A stretch of 64,000 bases of DNA from Flabesymbios commensalis (GCA_964017125.1 OZ024908.1:61449521-61513520); one strand, 5' to 3'; positions 23,293 to 36,006 are shown, numbered from the stretch's first letter. Translations and numbers: made by a program. The notes: generated by a model not told the origin, from the sequence alone.

Positions 23293-23516
23293 TTAACCCT
23301 TTAGCCCCCAAATTATTCAATCTGAATTTTCACCCACTTGAAGTTGTGTCTCGACTTCAAGTGAGTGAAAATTATTCAGATTTGACAAAATGTGGGTCAA
23401 CTGTTTCCAAATATTGCTGATTGATGTCACATTTTATGTTCAACATGTTTAAAAGGTGGTGCTTAATGTGCTAATAAAAATCCGAATATATGCGGCACCG
23501 TCGGTTAAAGGGTTAA
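23293..23516. mobile_element. TTAA-flanked element with internal hairpin
   Basis: It runs from TTAACCCTTTAGCCCC to GTCGGTTAAAGGGTTAA, inverted termini of CCCTTTA type with TTAA at both edges, as in piggyBac-like non-autonomous elements. A hairpin near the left end has arms TTTTCACCCACTTGAAG and CTTCAAGTGAGTGAAAA around TTGTGTCTCGA. No transposase frame. Confidence 0.8.
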
Positions 23517-23559
23517 CTCGGCGAGGTCACCATTCACGTGATCACCTAGTCACCTTGAG

Positions 23560-23595
23560 AGGCGCTCTACCAATGTGCCACACATATCTAAGTGT
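23560..23595 (-). other. tRNA-like box A of a SINE remnant
   Basis: On the minus strand, GTGGCACATTGGTAGAGCGC resembles a tRNA promoter box A. The following segment (23515-23560) resembles the body of the SINE at 38283-38455 (CACGTGATCACC against ACGTGATCGCC). Only a fragment remains. Confidence 0.4.
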
Positions 23596-23779
23596 AAATC
23601 CATACCATAAGGAAGCGTTCATAATTTACAGGTTGGGGGCCCAGGGAGCTTAGCGGGTTCTCTACAAAATCTCCCCCCTCCACCACAAAAAAAATGTAGA
23701 GAACTGCTCTTCAGGCTGATTCATGTACATGATAATATATGTTGATTTTGAAAAAAATATGTGAACTAGTAGGCCTGGT

Positions 23780-24104
23780 ATAGATATCTAGACAATTGGG
23801 CATACTATTGAACAAAATGTGCGGTTTCAGGGATATACCGTGAAAAATGTCAATTCGATTTAATTAAAAATGGCCGCCATGCGGCAATTCGCGACCTCAA
23901 AATGCGTAATATCTGGAAAACTGTACCAGATAGCGGTAAGCTAGACCATTACTATTAAACAAAATGTGTGGTTTTTGAGAGGGTTATGCCCTGAAAAGTT
24001 TCAACAAAATTTGTGTATCCCTCTCAAATTTGTTCTGCATTTTGCTAGTAACCAGTTCTCGGACGTTCATTACCAGCAGAAAAAATATTTAAAATGGCCT
24101 ATGT
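23780..24104 (+). repeat. Dispersed repeat related to the 57.7-59.4 kb satellite
   Basis: AACAAAATGTGCGGTTTCAG and AACAAAATGTGTGGTTTTTG occur about 170 bp apart. Each follows an ATTACTAT- or ATACTATT-like phrase and precedes a TGAAAA(A)-type block, with AAAATGGCCGCCATGCGGC between them. The same order appears on the opposite strand in the satellite at 57.7-59.4 kb and at 49570-49670. Confidence 0.6.
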
Positions 24105-24708
24105 ACTGCGATTTTTCACATTTCACGTTAATAATCTTAATTCAAAAGTTTTGCAAGTATCCTACTCAAATTTGTAATATGCATGTTGCTCTTAACCAAT
24201 TATCGGAAAAGTTGAAAAATGCCTGACAACAATTCAAAATGGCCGAATCATTGTGATTTTTCACATTTTATGTCAATAATTTTGCCTTGTGGGCACAATA
24301 ACTTCAAAAGTTTTTCTTGCATCCTGCTCATATTTGTACTGTATGCTGTTAATAGCCAGTTCTCGGACAATTTTAATAATGGCGGCGGGCTATTGTCGAG
24401 TGTGCTCTTGTTTCAAATGATTTTCACTTTTTGCTACAAGTTATAAATATTCTATTATGCTCCTGAGCTTGACATTCCTATGCATGAGTCTTCCGCTCCC
24501 AGAATATAGGCCTACCAGTACAGTGTCCCTTTTCCGCGACAATATCCAAGATGTGATTAGGCCTACTTTCATATAGTAGGGGTATATTCGTAGATTTTGT
24601 GATTTGGTTTCAACATATTTATTTACCGATGCTTACAAGAAATGTTTCTGCGAGTTGCCCAGTGACATTAACTCCCCGGATATCCGGTATTATATGGGAA
24701 TTAGCATT

Positions 24709-24810
24709 CCCAGCAGACAAGACGTTAAATCACAGTTGGTTAAGTTTTAACGTTAGTCCAGCATCGTAGACGGTAGACCAGCATTACTTTAACGCCTTGT
24801 GTCTGCTGAG
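24709..24810. mobile_element. Palindromic CCCAGCAGACA MITE
   Basis: Starts CCCAGCAGACAAGACGTTAA and ends TTGTGTCTGCTGAG. The arms pair with several mismatches. Duplicated at 31108-31209. Confidence 0.75.
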
Positions 24811-25019
24811 TTGGTTTATTGAAAATTATATTGACCACTTCCAGGTTGTGAAATAGAATGAATCAAGGGCTCAAGATGCCGACATAAGTAATTGTTAGTA
24901 ACCAGGATAACAATGCCTATTATTATTTATATTCTTTCTCTTTAGTCTTTGAGAATTTACTACAGTGGTCTAATTTAGAATTATGTTATTAGAATCCTCA
25001 GTAAAATAGTTATCCGTGA

Positions 25020-25263
25020 TCCTTTAACCGCCGGTGCCGCATATATTCCGGTTTTCATTTTTTTATTAGCGCATTAAGTACCACATTTCAAATATGTTCA
25101 AGATACAATGTAACATCAACCAGCAAGATTTGAAGAGAGTTGACCTCCATTTTGTCAAATCTGAATAAATTTTCACTCACTTGAAGTTGTGGATCGCGTC
25201 AGCGAGACACAGCTTCAGATGGGTGAAATTTAAAATGGAGTAATTTGTCGGTTAAAGGGTTAA
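25020..25263. mobile_element. TTAA-type element with internal hairpin
   Basis: The left end TCCTTTAACCGCCGGTGCCG has a decayed TTAA; the right end GTCGGTTAAAGGGTTAA is intact. The hairpin near the right end pairs TTTCACTCACTTGAAGTTGT with ACAGCTTCAGATGGGTGAAA around GATCGCGTCAGCGAG. It is the reverse-orientation relative of 23293-23516. Duplicated at 31419-31662. Confidence 0.8.
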
Positions 25264-26281
25264 TGCGTTACTTTTCTTATTATACTATTGGTTTCCTTGG
25301 AAGGCAATATATTATTTTCTTAAATTTGACATGATTTCGAGTATTGTATTGTTCGCCGTATTCATAATTATGTAGTTTTTACATCGGCATATTTTGTACA
25401 TTACAACTATCAAAACTAATCTCTAGATCGAGTGAAAAAACAGTACTCAATATATGTTAGGTATGATTTTATTACATAATGCTGATGTACATGTCATTAT
25501 TGTATATATAGTAGTATTGTTTTATGTGAGACAAAAACATAACAAGTGAGTAGTGTAGCCTATATATATAATTATATGGAGCTAACCAAAAAAAATTCTA
25601 ATAAAAGTCACTGGGTGCTCTGTTAATATACGGCTCAGCGATATCAGTATGTGAATCGAAATAAAGTATACCACAATATGCATACACACGGCTCAGTACA
25701 TGAAACCCGTTATCGGCTACTATATTCTGCCGTGCGATGCCAAAAGGCCTTTTGTGTGCATGTATGACAAGCTATGGTAATCCAAGTTCGGTAGCAACCT
25801 ACAGGCATATACCCCGCGTGCTTTGGTGAAAATTGATTCTCTTACAGGTCACCGATGAGTTTTTTCCCGTACCCTGAAAATGACAGTCAACCTGCATGAA
25901 AAATGAAAAAAAATACTACGACACCAGGCCAAAATATCATCGTATTGGTCCAACGTTGAAACATTGGTGGGTAAGTGTTTGAGCGGAGATATCAGATTCG
26001 TGTATTTATATATTCTGACAAACTAAATCTGTTATTTCTGAATGATTTTAGTGGTGGAGAGGGGCGTGAGGAATGACCTAATCAAAACACGACTCGTTAT
26101 CCCGACGATGCTTTAATGTTGGGCTAACGTCGCAGACGGTCGTCCGACAGTAAAACAACATTGGCCAGGACGAGCCAGGCTAAGCCAACTATTACAAAAA
26201 AAGACGAAAGAAAAACCGAAGCAAGATGAATTCTCGTGTAATCCAGTACGGGGAGGTATTCTGTGATTCTAATAATTCCTT

Positions 26282-26382
26282 CCAAGTAAACACAAAACAT
26301 CTGTATACCATTTATACAACGTCGTCTTCGACGTTGGTCAAACATTGTATACATGTTACACAAATGTTTTGTGTTTGCTGGG
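26282..26382. mobile_element. Palindromic MITE, CAAAACAT subfamily
   Basis: Ends CCAAGTAAACACAAAACAT and ATGTTTTGTGTTTGCTGGG. The inner arms TTTATACAACGTCGTC and GACGTTGGTCAAACATTGTA pair. Duplicated at 32681-32781. Confidence 0.8.
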
Positions 26383-26664
26383 TTCAACAGGGTTCGTACA
26401 AGAGCTGGAAAACCTTGAAAGTGCTCGAATTGTATGGTAATTATTCAAGGCCTTGCAAGTGCTTGAAAAATTGAAGATTTAGCAACAAGTACTTGAAAGT
26501 CGTTGCATTTTGAGAAATAATCCATATTGAAAAACATGTGATAATTATGTAAATTAGTATCAGTGAATTAATTTATGGTATCACACTTTGTGTGATACTA
26601 GAAATTAATTCTGTACTCGTTTTAATGCTACTACTGTTGTTTGAACTGGTCCTTGAAAAGTACT
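26383..26664. mobile_element. Truncated element of the CCTTGAAAGTGCTTGAATT type
   Basis: It starts CAGGGTTCGTACAAGAGC and holds CCTTGAAAGTGCTCGAATTG and, at its far end, GGTCCTTGAAAAGTAC. Elements of this sort in many animals have CAGGGTTCGTAC-type inverted ends; the second end is missing where a TTAA-type element begins. An internal palindrome (TATCACACTTTGTGTGATAC) lies near 26580. Duplicated in the right 6.4-kb copy. Confidence 0.6.
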
Positions 26665-27175
26665 TTACCCTTACGCTGAAATATTTTGTAAATACCATTA
26701 AGACCAAAGGGTTATTTTTTCAATTTGAAATCATAAAAAATGTCTTAGTAAGCTCTTTATGCTTCATTTAAATACCTATGTTATGGGTCTACAGCCATTA
26801 TATATTTTTCTTAATTCTTACAGTCCGAGGATAGTCTTAGACGTCAGACTAGGGTAGTGGTTAGCACCGCTGCCTTTCACGCCAGAGTTCGGGGTTTGGT
26901 TCCCGGTACCGGCGGTTTGAAAGAAACAAAAAATGAAACTTAGTATTGTGGGGAGCCTCCGTGACCGAGAGGTAGCGTGCTCGGCCTCAGACCGCCAGGG
27001 CTCGAATTTCGAATCCTGTGTCTGGAGGACAGTGTCATCTCACCATCCTCAGGAGGTTCTCCTGGCCCACTTTAGCCTATATGTGCACAAAAGTGGCCTA
27101 AAGCCCGATTCATTTCATTTCTTAGACGTCAGAATCGCTGACGTCTAAAGACGGGCGCCGCGCTGACAGGGTTAA
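26665..27175. mobile_element. TTAA-type element interrupted by a SINE
   Basis: Starts TTACCCTTACGCTGAAATATT and ends CGCGCTGACAGGGTTAA. Its body (CATTAAGACCAAAGGGTTAT, TTTAAATACCTATGTTATGG, GGGTCTACAGCC) matches the elements at 38677-38945 and 45493-45725, and its hairpin (TTAGACGTCAGA) is split by the SINE. Duplicated at 33064-33574. Confidence 0.8.
26849..27119 (+). mobile_element. Composite SINE with two tRNA-derived heads
   Basis: The 271-bp insert is flanked by a 14-bp duplication, TCTTAGACGTCAGA, at 26835-26848 and 27120-27133, the mark of target-primed retrotransposition. Head 1 (about 26849-26915) has TAGTGGTTAGCACCGCTGCC and GGGGTTTGGTTCCCGGTACC, like tRNA-Glu/Val box A and B. Head 2 (about 26950-27023) has TGACCGAGAGGTAGCGTGC and GGGCTCGAATTTCGAATCC. 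The tail ends CATTTCATTT and has no long poly(A). It would be transcribed by RNA polymerase III. Duplicated at 33248-33518. Confidence 0.8.
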
Positions 27176-28496
27176 AGGTATGGTCAACTGTCAAAATTCG
27201 CAGGACAAGGGTCCCCCAGAATGCAATAGTGCCCGTGGGTAGGCCAAGGCCCTATTCCATAATAATACTAAATATGCGCTTCATACCCAAAGCCTCATTA
27301 AGAGCAAGTTCACAAATCACAGCAAGTTCATATATACTTGAGCCTACTGATCTTAACTAAAAATACGAAAAAGTAAAAAAAAACAATTTTTGAGCACCGA
27401 AAAAGAGCGAAATAGTTGTATTTCCAGGTCGTATATTGCCATGTAAACAAAACAAGTCAGCAATATTAAGCACAATATTAATCACATATTCCCACGTATC
27501 AGACGGAAAGATCAGAGCAGTCGCCGCTAATTGGTGTCTTAAAATCAGGACACGGGAGGACACACCTGCAGCACTGATTGTCTACCCAACGCTGGGCCGA
27601 TGCCATTAGCATGTGGCCCAATGCTGTGAAAACATTCAATCGTCCTTCAGGTATACAAATAGTTTGTTTGGGTTACTTCTGGTATCATAGAAATGTTGAT
27701 TAGAATTATTTGTAAAAATATGAAAATTCTGAAAAAAATTAAAACATGATCCGTGGGATACACTACTTCAGTGCGGAATTAAAAATGAAAATTGATGTCA
27801 TCCCAAGGGGCTGCTTTAATAGAAACGCAACTAGTGTTTTGTATACAAATATACTAAGGTGGAAGTTGTAGAAGGGCTATTAATAATACATCCCGAATAA
27901 AATTCATTGAGCTTTGTGTTTAGAAGATATCACTAACACCAGAAATGCATTTCTGTACCCTAGTGAATGACGTTGTTAGAGTTGCTTATTTCTCCTAATG
28001 CATTTCTGCCACCACTTAATATGCTTAATATAATAATGCTTAATATGTTTTGTGCATAAAAACAGAAGTGAACAGAGACGACCCAAGTATTCCATCAACA
28101 CATTTTGATTTTTGTGCCTATAATTCATCAATGATAAACATGCAACTACATGACAGAATGTGTGTTTTGTAACAAATCAAACTTAGGATAAATATGTTGT
28201 TATCATACCGCATTAAGTAATATATTTCAATCAAATTAAATCTATTTTCTTTAATCGAAATTATAATATTATTCAATGGACAAATCATAATCTTTAAATT
28301 CTGTCCGCATTTTATGAGCACGTTGGAAACATCTCTACCTGACAAAAAAAAATATTTTAATCAGTATACTAAAAGCTATGAAATATTTGTTATAAATTTG
28401 AGTTCATTGTCACTGCTCAGACCAAGAGATAACCTAGTGAAATCATATTTCAATAATTTGGCCTAACCTGGTTAGGTCGCAGCACCCCAGCAAACA

Positions 28497-28594
28497 CAAA
28501 ACATTTATATAACATTCATACAACGTCGGCCCAACGCCTTCGACGTTGGTCCAACATTGTATAAATGCTATACAAATGTTTTGTGCTTGCTGAG
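28497..28594. mobile_element. Palindromic MITE, CAAAACAT subfamily
   Basis: CCCAGCAAACACAAAACATT opens it and ATGTTTTGTGCTTGCTGAG closes it. The centre GCCTTCGACG lies between arms carrying CGGCCCAAC and GTTGGTCCAAC. Duplicated at 34896-34993. Confidence 0.85.
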
Positions 28595-29094
28595 ACTGTG
28601 CTTAATGTGGCAAAAGAAGGATGCACTGCAACAACCAAAAACGCTGATGCATCCAAACTTATAATGATGTGCATATTTATCTAGCGGGCATAATTAGATG
28701 TTGATAATAACGTTATTATGCTGACTAATAAATACAACATTATCGAGATATACAATCATAACATGCAACTGAAATTATATCGTTTCAAGTCATGTGTTAA
28801 ATACATGGAGCTACATTTTATCAATGTTGCTAGAATCGATACACTCCTGGTTGATTATTTGTCGAAAATAGAATGACTAGATAACTGTATTAGACCCGAA
28901 GTATTTGAAAAAAAACTTGAAGTGACATTGTAAATATAACCATACAAGTTGTATTGTTTTATCATCGAATGTGTTGAGAAATAGTGATTCAGATCAAAAT
29001 AAACAGCTCACATTTGGATTTGATCGGCAGTACACCATTACAGGGTATAAGTGTAAAAATCAGTTGTTATATGTAACACTTATATTTAGTAATC

Positions 29095-29360
29095 GCATTA
29101 CCCTTTTCACAAATATATACAGTATCAAGCAAGTTTTAAAGCGACAATAACGATTAGACATATAGTCGTTTTAAATCCGCGGTCGCGACACACAACTTCA
29201 AATTGCAAAAAATGTTTGTGATAAATTCAGCTTAGAGGATTTGGTCGTTTTTTATAAATATACATAGGTTTTGTCATTTGAAGCTGGAAAGTGCGTTTGT
29301 AATTACAGCTTCAAGTAAATGAAAAATACTAACTGAATATTCAGTAGGGTTGTGGTTGAA
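29095..29360. mobile_element. Degenerate TTAA-type element with hairpin
   Basis: Starts near TTACCCTTTTCACAAATA. The hairpin at 29271-29330 pairs TTTGTCATTTGAAGCTG with CAGCTTCAAGTAAATGAAAA. The far end is TTCAGTAGGGTTGTGG, a decayed AGGGTTAA. Also at about 35494-35759. Confidence 0.5.
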
Positions 29361-29372
29361 AGTTAATAAATA

Positions 29373-29819
29373 TTAGAACCCTTGTCTTGCTACGCCTGTA
29401 TATATACAATTTGAAGCATAGTTTAAAGGAGATCTATCACCCCTTATATAGTATGAATAAATTAAAGTTGCCACAAGATGGGGCACAAGTGTTTCTTTAT
29501 ATGGGGTGATTGGCTATCATGTGACCCTCTGAGAGGGTCACATGATAGCCAATCACCCCATATAAGGACATAATTATTCATACCATATAAGGGGTGATAG
29601 ATCACCTTTAAGCCAAATAATATGTCCCTGAAATGGATAATATGAGTTTGTGGTAGATGCTCAGTTAGTCAAATAGAAGATGTAGTTAGTCAATTTGGAA
29701 GATGTACATATCAGAAAATATAAATATTTTTCGTCATTTGGAGCTGCAAATTGCGTTAGCAATTCCAGCTCCAAATGACGAAAAATACAATTAAAACAAT
29801 TCAGCAGGACAAGGGTTAA
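29373..29819. mobile_element. TTAA-type element with hairpin, carrying a nested palindrome
   Basis: Ends TTAGAACCCTTGTCTTGCT and CAGCAGGACAAGGGTTAA. The hairpin near the right end (29748-29791) pairs TTTTCGTCATTTGGAGCTG with CAGCTCCAAATGACGAAAA around TTGCGTTAGCAA. A second element sits inside at 29427-29607. Also at 35772-36218. Confidence 0.85.
29427..29607. mobile_element. Nested palindromic element flanked by TTAA
   Basis: The 181-bp insert has inverted ends AGG(A/T)GATCTATCACCCCTTA and a long second palindrome around CCTCTGAGAGG (29532-29542). TTAA stands on both sides (29423-29426 and 29608-29611). The related element at 40437-40675 has the uninterrupted site AGTTTAAAGCCAAA, which proves the insertion. 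Also at 35826-36006. Confidence 0.88.
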
Positions 29820-30290
29820 TGAACAGTTCATACAAATATTTCAAGTGATACATAAATATAATTCGCATTCAGTGGGGATACGGTGGAGAGCGCGATGAAG
29901 CATCGGTTAATGTGTGCCATATTTTTATCGCTTTAATACAATAGGCAGTTCAGACTTTAAAATACAGACAATTCCAAGTATTGGCCATGTTCTAAAGCCT
30001 TTGAGCACTGTACTAGTGTGATTACTCATGTTGGTTACATACTTTGTAAGCTATAACAGAAAATAACACAACATTTTAAACAATACTGTGCACCACTGAG
30101 CCAATGCTGTGTCAATGTATCGTAAGAAAAATACTTGAATTACGACCATAATGAAAATATTTAGGTTTTCATAAAAACATCATGTTTTTGATAAGTCGGT
30201 AAAATGCATATATTTTAACTATAGCTCATCGAACACTACATGCAGAATAAAATTAAGTATATATTGAGAATATCGTGTAGTTGTCTCGTC

Positions 30291-30358
30291 GCCTCGGAGC
30301 TAAATGATCCTATCTGACACTCGTCAGAGTGGCAGATAGGATCATTTAGCTCCGAGGC
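30291..30358. repeat. Long hairpin (GCCTCGGAGCTAAATGATCC)
   Basis: Arms of 26 bp (GCCTCGGAGC...TATCTG and its reverse complement) surround the 16-base loop ACACTCGTCAGAGTGG. It ends 141 bp before the duplication junction. Also at 36690-36757. Confidence 0.85.
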
Positions 30359-33247
30359 AATGGTCTGTTGTATAATTTTTTGATTTTGTTAGCTAATAAT
30401 GAAACTATATTCTCCAGAAGCTGCACTAGAAATACCAGGAAAACCGCAAAGTACGTGTAGGATCTAATACAAATGAACATACGGTGATTACTAAAAGTAA
30501 AAAACTGCGATTTTTCACATTTCACGTTAATAATCTTAATTCAAAAGTTTTGCAAGTATCCTACTCAAATTTGTAATATGCATGTTGCTCTTAACCAATT
30601 ATCGGAAAAGTTGAAAAATGCCTGACAACAATTCAAAATGGCCGAATCATTGTGATTTTTCACATTTTATGTCAATAATTTTGCCTTGTGGGCACAATAA
30701 CTTCAAAAGTTTTTCTTGCATCCTGCTCATATTTGTACTGTATGCTGTTAATAGCCAGTTCTCGGACAATTTTAGTAATGGCGGCGGGCTATTGTCGAGT
30801 GTGCTCTTGTTTCAAATGATTTTCACTTTTTGCTACAAGTTATAAATATTCTATTATGCTCCTGAGCTTGACATTCCTATGCATGAGTCTTCCGCTCCCA
30901 GAATATAGGCCTACCAGTACAGTGTCCCTTTTCCGCGACAATATCCAAGATGTGATTAGGCCTACTTTCATATAGTAGGGGTATATTCGTAGATTTTGTG
31001 ATTTGGTTTCAACATATTTATTTACCGATGCTTACAAGAAATGTTTCTGCGAGTTGCCCAGTGACATTAACTCACCGGATATCCGGTATTATATGGGAAT
31101 TAGCATTCCCAGCAGACAAGACGTTAAATCACAGTTGGTTAAGTTTTAACGTTAGTCCAGCATCGTAGACGGTAGACCAGCATTACTTTAACGCCTTGTG
31201 TCTGCTGAGTTGGTTTATTGAAAATTATATTGACCACTTCCAGGTTGTGAAATAGAATGAATCAAGGGCTCAAGATGCCGACATAAGTAATTGTTAGTAA
31301 CCAGGATAACAATGCCTATTATTATTTATATTCTTTCTCTTTAGTCTTTGAGAATTTACTACAGTGGTCTAATTTAGAATTATGTTATTAGAATCCTCAG
31401 TAAAATAGTTATCCGTGATCCTTTAACCGCCGGTGCCGCATATATTCCGGTTTTCATTTTTTTATTAGCGCATTAAGTACCACATTTCAAATATGTTCAA
31501 GATACAATGTAACATCAACCAGCAAGATTTGAAGAGAGTTGACCTCCATTTTGTCAAATCTGAATAAATTTTCACTCACTTGAAGTTGTGGATCGCGTCA
31601 GCGAGACACAGCTTCAGATGGGTGAAATTTAAAATGGAGTAATTTGTCGGTTAAAGGGTTAATGCATTACTTTTCTTATTATACTATTGGTTTCCTTAGA
31701 AGGCAATATATTATTTTCTTAAATTTGACATGATTTCGAGTATTGTATTGTTCGCCGTATTCATAATTATGTAGTTTTTACATCGGCATATTTTGTACAT
31801 TACAACTATCAAAACTAATCTCTAGATCGAGTGAAAAAACAGTACTCAATATATGTTAGGTATGATTTTATTACATAATGCTGATGTACATGTCATTATT
31901 GTATATATAGTAGTATTGTTTTATGTGAGACAAAAACATAACAAGTGAGTAGTGTAGCCTATATATATAATTATATGGAGCTAACCAAAAAAAATTCTAA
32001 TAAAAGTCACTGGGTGCTCTGTTATTATACGGCTCAGCGATATCAGTATGTGAATCGAAATAAAGTATACCACAATATGCATACACACGGCTCCGTACAT
32101 GAAACCCGTTATCGGCTACTATATTCTGCCGTGCGATGCCGAAAGGCCTTTTGTGTGCATGTATGACAAGCTATGGTAATCCAAGTTCGGTAGCAACCTA
32201 CAGGCATATACCCCGCGTGCTTTGGTGAAAATTGATTCTCTTACAGGTCACCGATGAGTTTTTTCCCGTACCCTGAAAATGACAGTCAACCTGCATGAAA
32301 AATGAAAAAAAATACTACGACACCAGGCCAAAATATCATCGTATTGGTCCAACGTTGAAACATTGGTGGGTAAGTGTTTGAGCGGAGATATCAGATTCGT
32401 GTATTTATATATTCTGACAAACTAAATCTGTTATTTCTGAATGATTTTAGTGGTGGAGAGGGGCGTGAGGAATGACCTAATCAAAACACGACTCGTTATC
32501 CCGACGATGCTTTAATGTTGGGCTAACGTCGCAGACGGTCGTCCGACAGTAAAACAACATTGGCCAGGACGAGCCAGGCTAAGCCAACTATTACAAAAAA
32601 AGACGAAAGAAAAACCGAAGCAAGATGAATTCTCGTGTAATCCAGTACGGGGAGGTATTCTGTGATTCTAATAATTCCTTCCAAGTAAACACAAAACATC
32701 TGTATACCATTTATACAACGTCGTCTTCGACGTTGGTCAAACATTGTATACATGTTACACAAATGTTTTGTGTTTGCTGGGTTCAACAGGGTTCGTACAA
32801 GAGCTGGAAAACCTTGAAAGTGCTCGAATTGTATGGTAATTATTCAAGGCCTTGCAAGTGCTTGAAAAATTGAAGATTTAGCAACAAGTACTTGAAAGTC
32901 GTTGCATTTTGAGAAATAATCCATATTGAAAAACATGTGATAATTATGTAAATTAGTATCAGTGAATTAATTTATGGTATCACACTTTGTGTGATACTAG
33001 AAATTAATTCTGTACTCGTTTTAATGCTACTACTGTTGTTTGAACTGGTCCTTGAAAAGTACTTTACCCTTACGCTGAAATATTTTGTAAATACCATTAA
33101 GACCAAAGGGTTATTTTTTCAATTTGAAATCATAAAAAATGTCTTAGTAAGCTCTTTATGCTTCATTTAAATACCTATGTTATGGGTCTACAGCCATTAT
33201 ATATTTTTTTTAATTCTTACAGTCCGAGGATAGTCTTAGACGTCAGA

Positions 33248-33518
33248 CTAGGGTAGTGGTTAGCACCGCTGCCTTTCACGCCAGAGTTCGGGGTTTGGTT
33301 CCCGGTACCGGCGGTTTGAAAGAAACAAAAAATGAAACTTAGTATTGTGGGGAGCCTCCGTGACCGAGAGGTAGCGTGCTCGGCCTCAGACCGCCAGGGC
33401 TCGAATTTCGAATCCTGTGTCTGGAGGACAGTGTCATCTCACCATCCTCAGGAGGTTCTCCTGGCCCACTTTAGCCTATATGTGCACAAAAGTGGCCTAA
33501 AGCCCGATTCATTTCATT
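33248..33518 (+). mobile_element. Composite two-headed SINE, right duplicate copy
   Basis: Same insertion as 26849-27119, including the same 14-bp flanking duplication, so the SINE predates the 6.4-kb duplication. Confidence 0.8.
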
Positions 33519-35825
33519 TCTTAGACGTCAGAATCGCTGACGTCTAAAGACGGGCGCCGCGCTGACAGGGTTAAAGGTATGGTCAACTGTCAAAATTCGC
33601 AGGACAAGGGTCCCCCAGAATGCAATAGTGCCCGTGGGTAGGCCAAGGCCCTATTCCATAATAATACTAAATATGCGCTTCATACCCAAAGCCTCATTAA
33701 GAGCAAGTTCACAAATCACAGCAAGTTCATATATACTTGAGCCTACTGATCTTAACTAAAAATACGAAAAAGTAAAAAAAAACAATTTTTGAGCACCGAA
33801 AAAGAGCGAAATAGTTGTATTTCCAGGTCGTATATTGCCATGTAAACAAAACAAGTCAGCAATATTAAGCACAATATTAATCACATATTCCCACGTATCA
33901 GACGGAAAGATCAGAGCAGTCGCCGCTAATTGGTGTCTTAAAATCAGGACACGGGAGGACACACCTGCAGCACTGATTGTCTACCCAACGCTGGGCCGAT
34001 GCCATTAGCATGTGGCCCAATGCTGTGAAAACATTCAATCGTCCTTCAGGTATACAAATAGTTTGTTTGGGTTACTTCTGGTTTCATAGAAATGTTGATT
34101 AGAATTATTTGTAAAAATATGAAAATTCTGAAAAAAATTAAAACATGATCCGTGGGATACACTACTTCAGTGCGGAATTAAAAATGAAAATTGATGTCAT
34201 CCCAAGGGGTTGCTTTAATAGAAACGAAACTAGTGTTTTGTATACAAATATACTAAGGTGGAAGTTGTAGAAGGGCTATTAATAATACATCCCGAATAAA
34301 ATTCATTGAGCTTTGTGTTTAGAAGATATCACTAACACCAGAAATGCATTTCTGTACCCTAGTGAATGACGTTGTTAGAGTTGCTTATTTCTCCTAATGC
34401 ATTTCTGCCACCACTTAATATGCTTAATATAATAATGCTTAATATGTTTTGTGCATAAAAACAGAAGTGAACAGAGACGACCCAAGTATTCCATCAACAC
34501 ATTTTGATTTTTGTGCCTATAATTCATCAATGATAAACATGCAACTACATGACAGAATGTGTGTTTTGTAACAAATCAAACTTAGGATAAATATGTTGTT
34601 ATCATACCGCATTAAGTAATATATTTCAATCAAATTAAATCTATTTTCTTTAATCGAAATTATAATATTATTCAATGGACAAATCATAATCTTTAAATTC
34701 TGTCCGCATTTTATGAGCACGTTGGAAACATCTCTACCTGACAAAAAAAAATATTTTAATCAGTATACTAAAAGCTATGAAATATTTGTTATAAATTTGA
34801 GTTCATTGTCACTGCTCAGACCAAGAGATAACCTAGTGAAATCATATTTCAATAATTTGGCCTAACCTGGTTAGGTCGCAGCACCCCAGCAAACACAAAA
34901 CATTTATATAACATTCATACAACGTCGGCCCAACGCCTTCGACGTTGGTCCAACATTGTATAAATGCTATACAAATGTTTTGTGCTTGCTAAGACTGTGC
35001 TTAATGTGGCAAAAGAAGGATGCACTGCAACAACCAAAAACGCTGATGCATCCAAACTTATAATGATGTGCATATTTATCTAGCGGGCATAATTAGATGT
35101 TGATAATAACGTTATTATGCTGACTAATAAATACAACATTATCGAGATATACAATCATAACATGCAACTGAAATTATATCGTTTCAAGTCATGTGTTAAA
35201 TACATGGAGCTACATTTTATCAATGTTGCTAGAATCGATACACTCCTGGTTGATTATTTGTCGAAAATAGAATGACTAGATAACTGTATTAGACCCGAAG
35301 TATTTGAAAAAAAACTTGAAGTGACATTGTAAATATAACCATACAAGTTGTATTGTTTTATCATCGAATGTGTTGAGAAATAGTGATTCAGATCAAAATA
35401 AACAGCTCACATTTGGATTTGATCGGCAGTACACCATTACAGGGTATAAGTGTAAAAATCAGTTGTTATATGTAACACTTATATTTAGTAATCGCATTAC
35501 CCTTTTCACAAATATATACAGTATCAAGCAAGTTTTAAAGCGACAATAACGATTAGGCATATAGTCGTTTTAAATCCGCGGTCGCGACACACAACTTCAA
35601 ATTGCAAAAAATGTTTGTGATAAATTCAGCTTAGAGGATTTGGTCGTTTTTTATAAATATACATAGGTTTTGTCATTTGAAGCTGGAAAGTGCGTTTGTA
35701 ATTACAGCTTCAAGTAAATGAAAAATACTAACTGAATATTCAGTAGGGTTGTGGTTGAAAGTTAATAAATATTAGAACCCTTGTCTTGCTACGCCTGTAT
35801 ATATACAATTTGAAGCATAGTTTAA

Positions 35826-36006
35826 AGGAGATCTATCACCCCTTATATAGTATGAATAAATTAAAGTTGCCACAAGATGGGGCACAAGTGTTTCTTTATA
35901 TGGGGTGATTGGCTATCATGTGACCCTCTGAGAGGGTCACATGATAGCCAATCACCCCATATAAGGACATAATTATTCATACCATATAAGGGGTGATAGA
36001 TCACCT
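35826..36006. mobile_element. Nested palindromic TTAA element, right duplicate copy
   Basis: Copy of 29427-29607 within the host element 35772-36218. Confidence 0.85.

Larger units (their letters stand above)
24105..30499 (+). repeat. Tandem duplication of 6.4 kb, left copy
   Basis: Matches 30504-36898 at an offset of 6399 bp with only scattered single-base differences (for example AATAATGG against AGTAATGG at 24374 and 30773). It starts at ACTGCGATTTTTCAC and ends CTAAAAGTA. Four As (30500-30503) separate the copies. It contains no host gene, only mobile elements and AT-rich DNA. Confidence 0.95.

Noticed and set aside
26124-26474. Overlapping open frames on both strands around 26.1-26.5 kb and their copies at 32.5-32.9 kb
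   Set aside because: They run through palindromic MITE sequence; both strands are open because the DNA is self-complementary.
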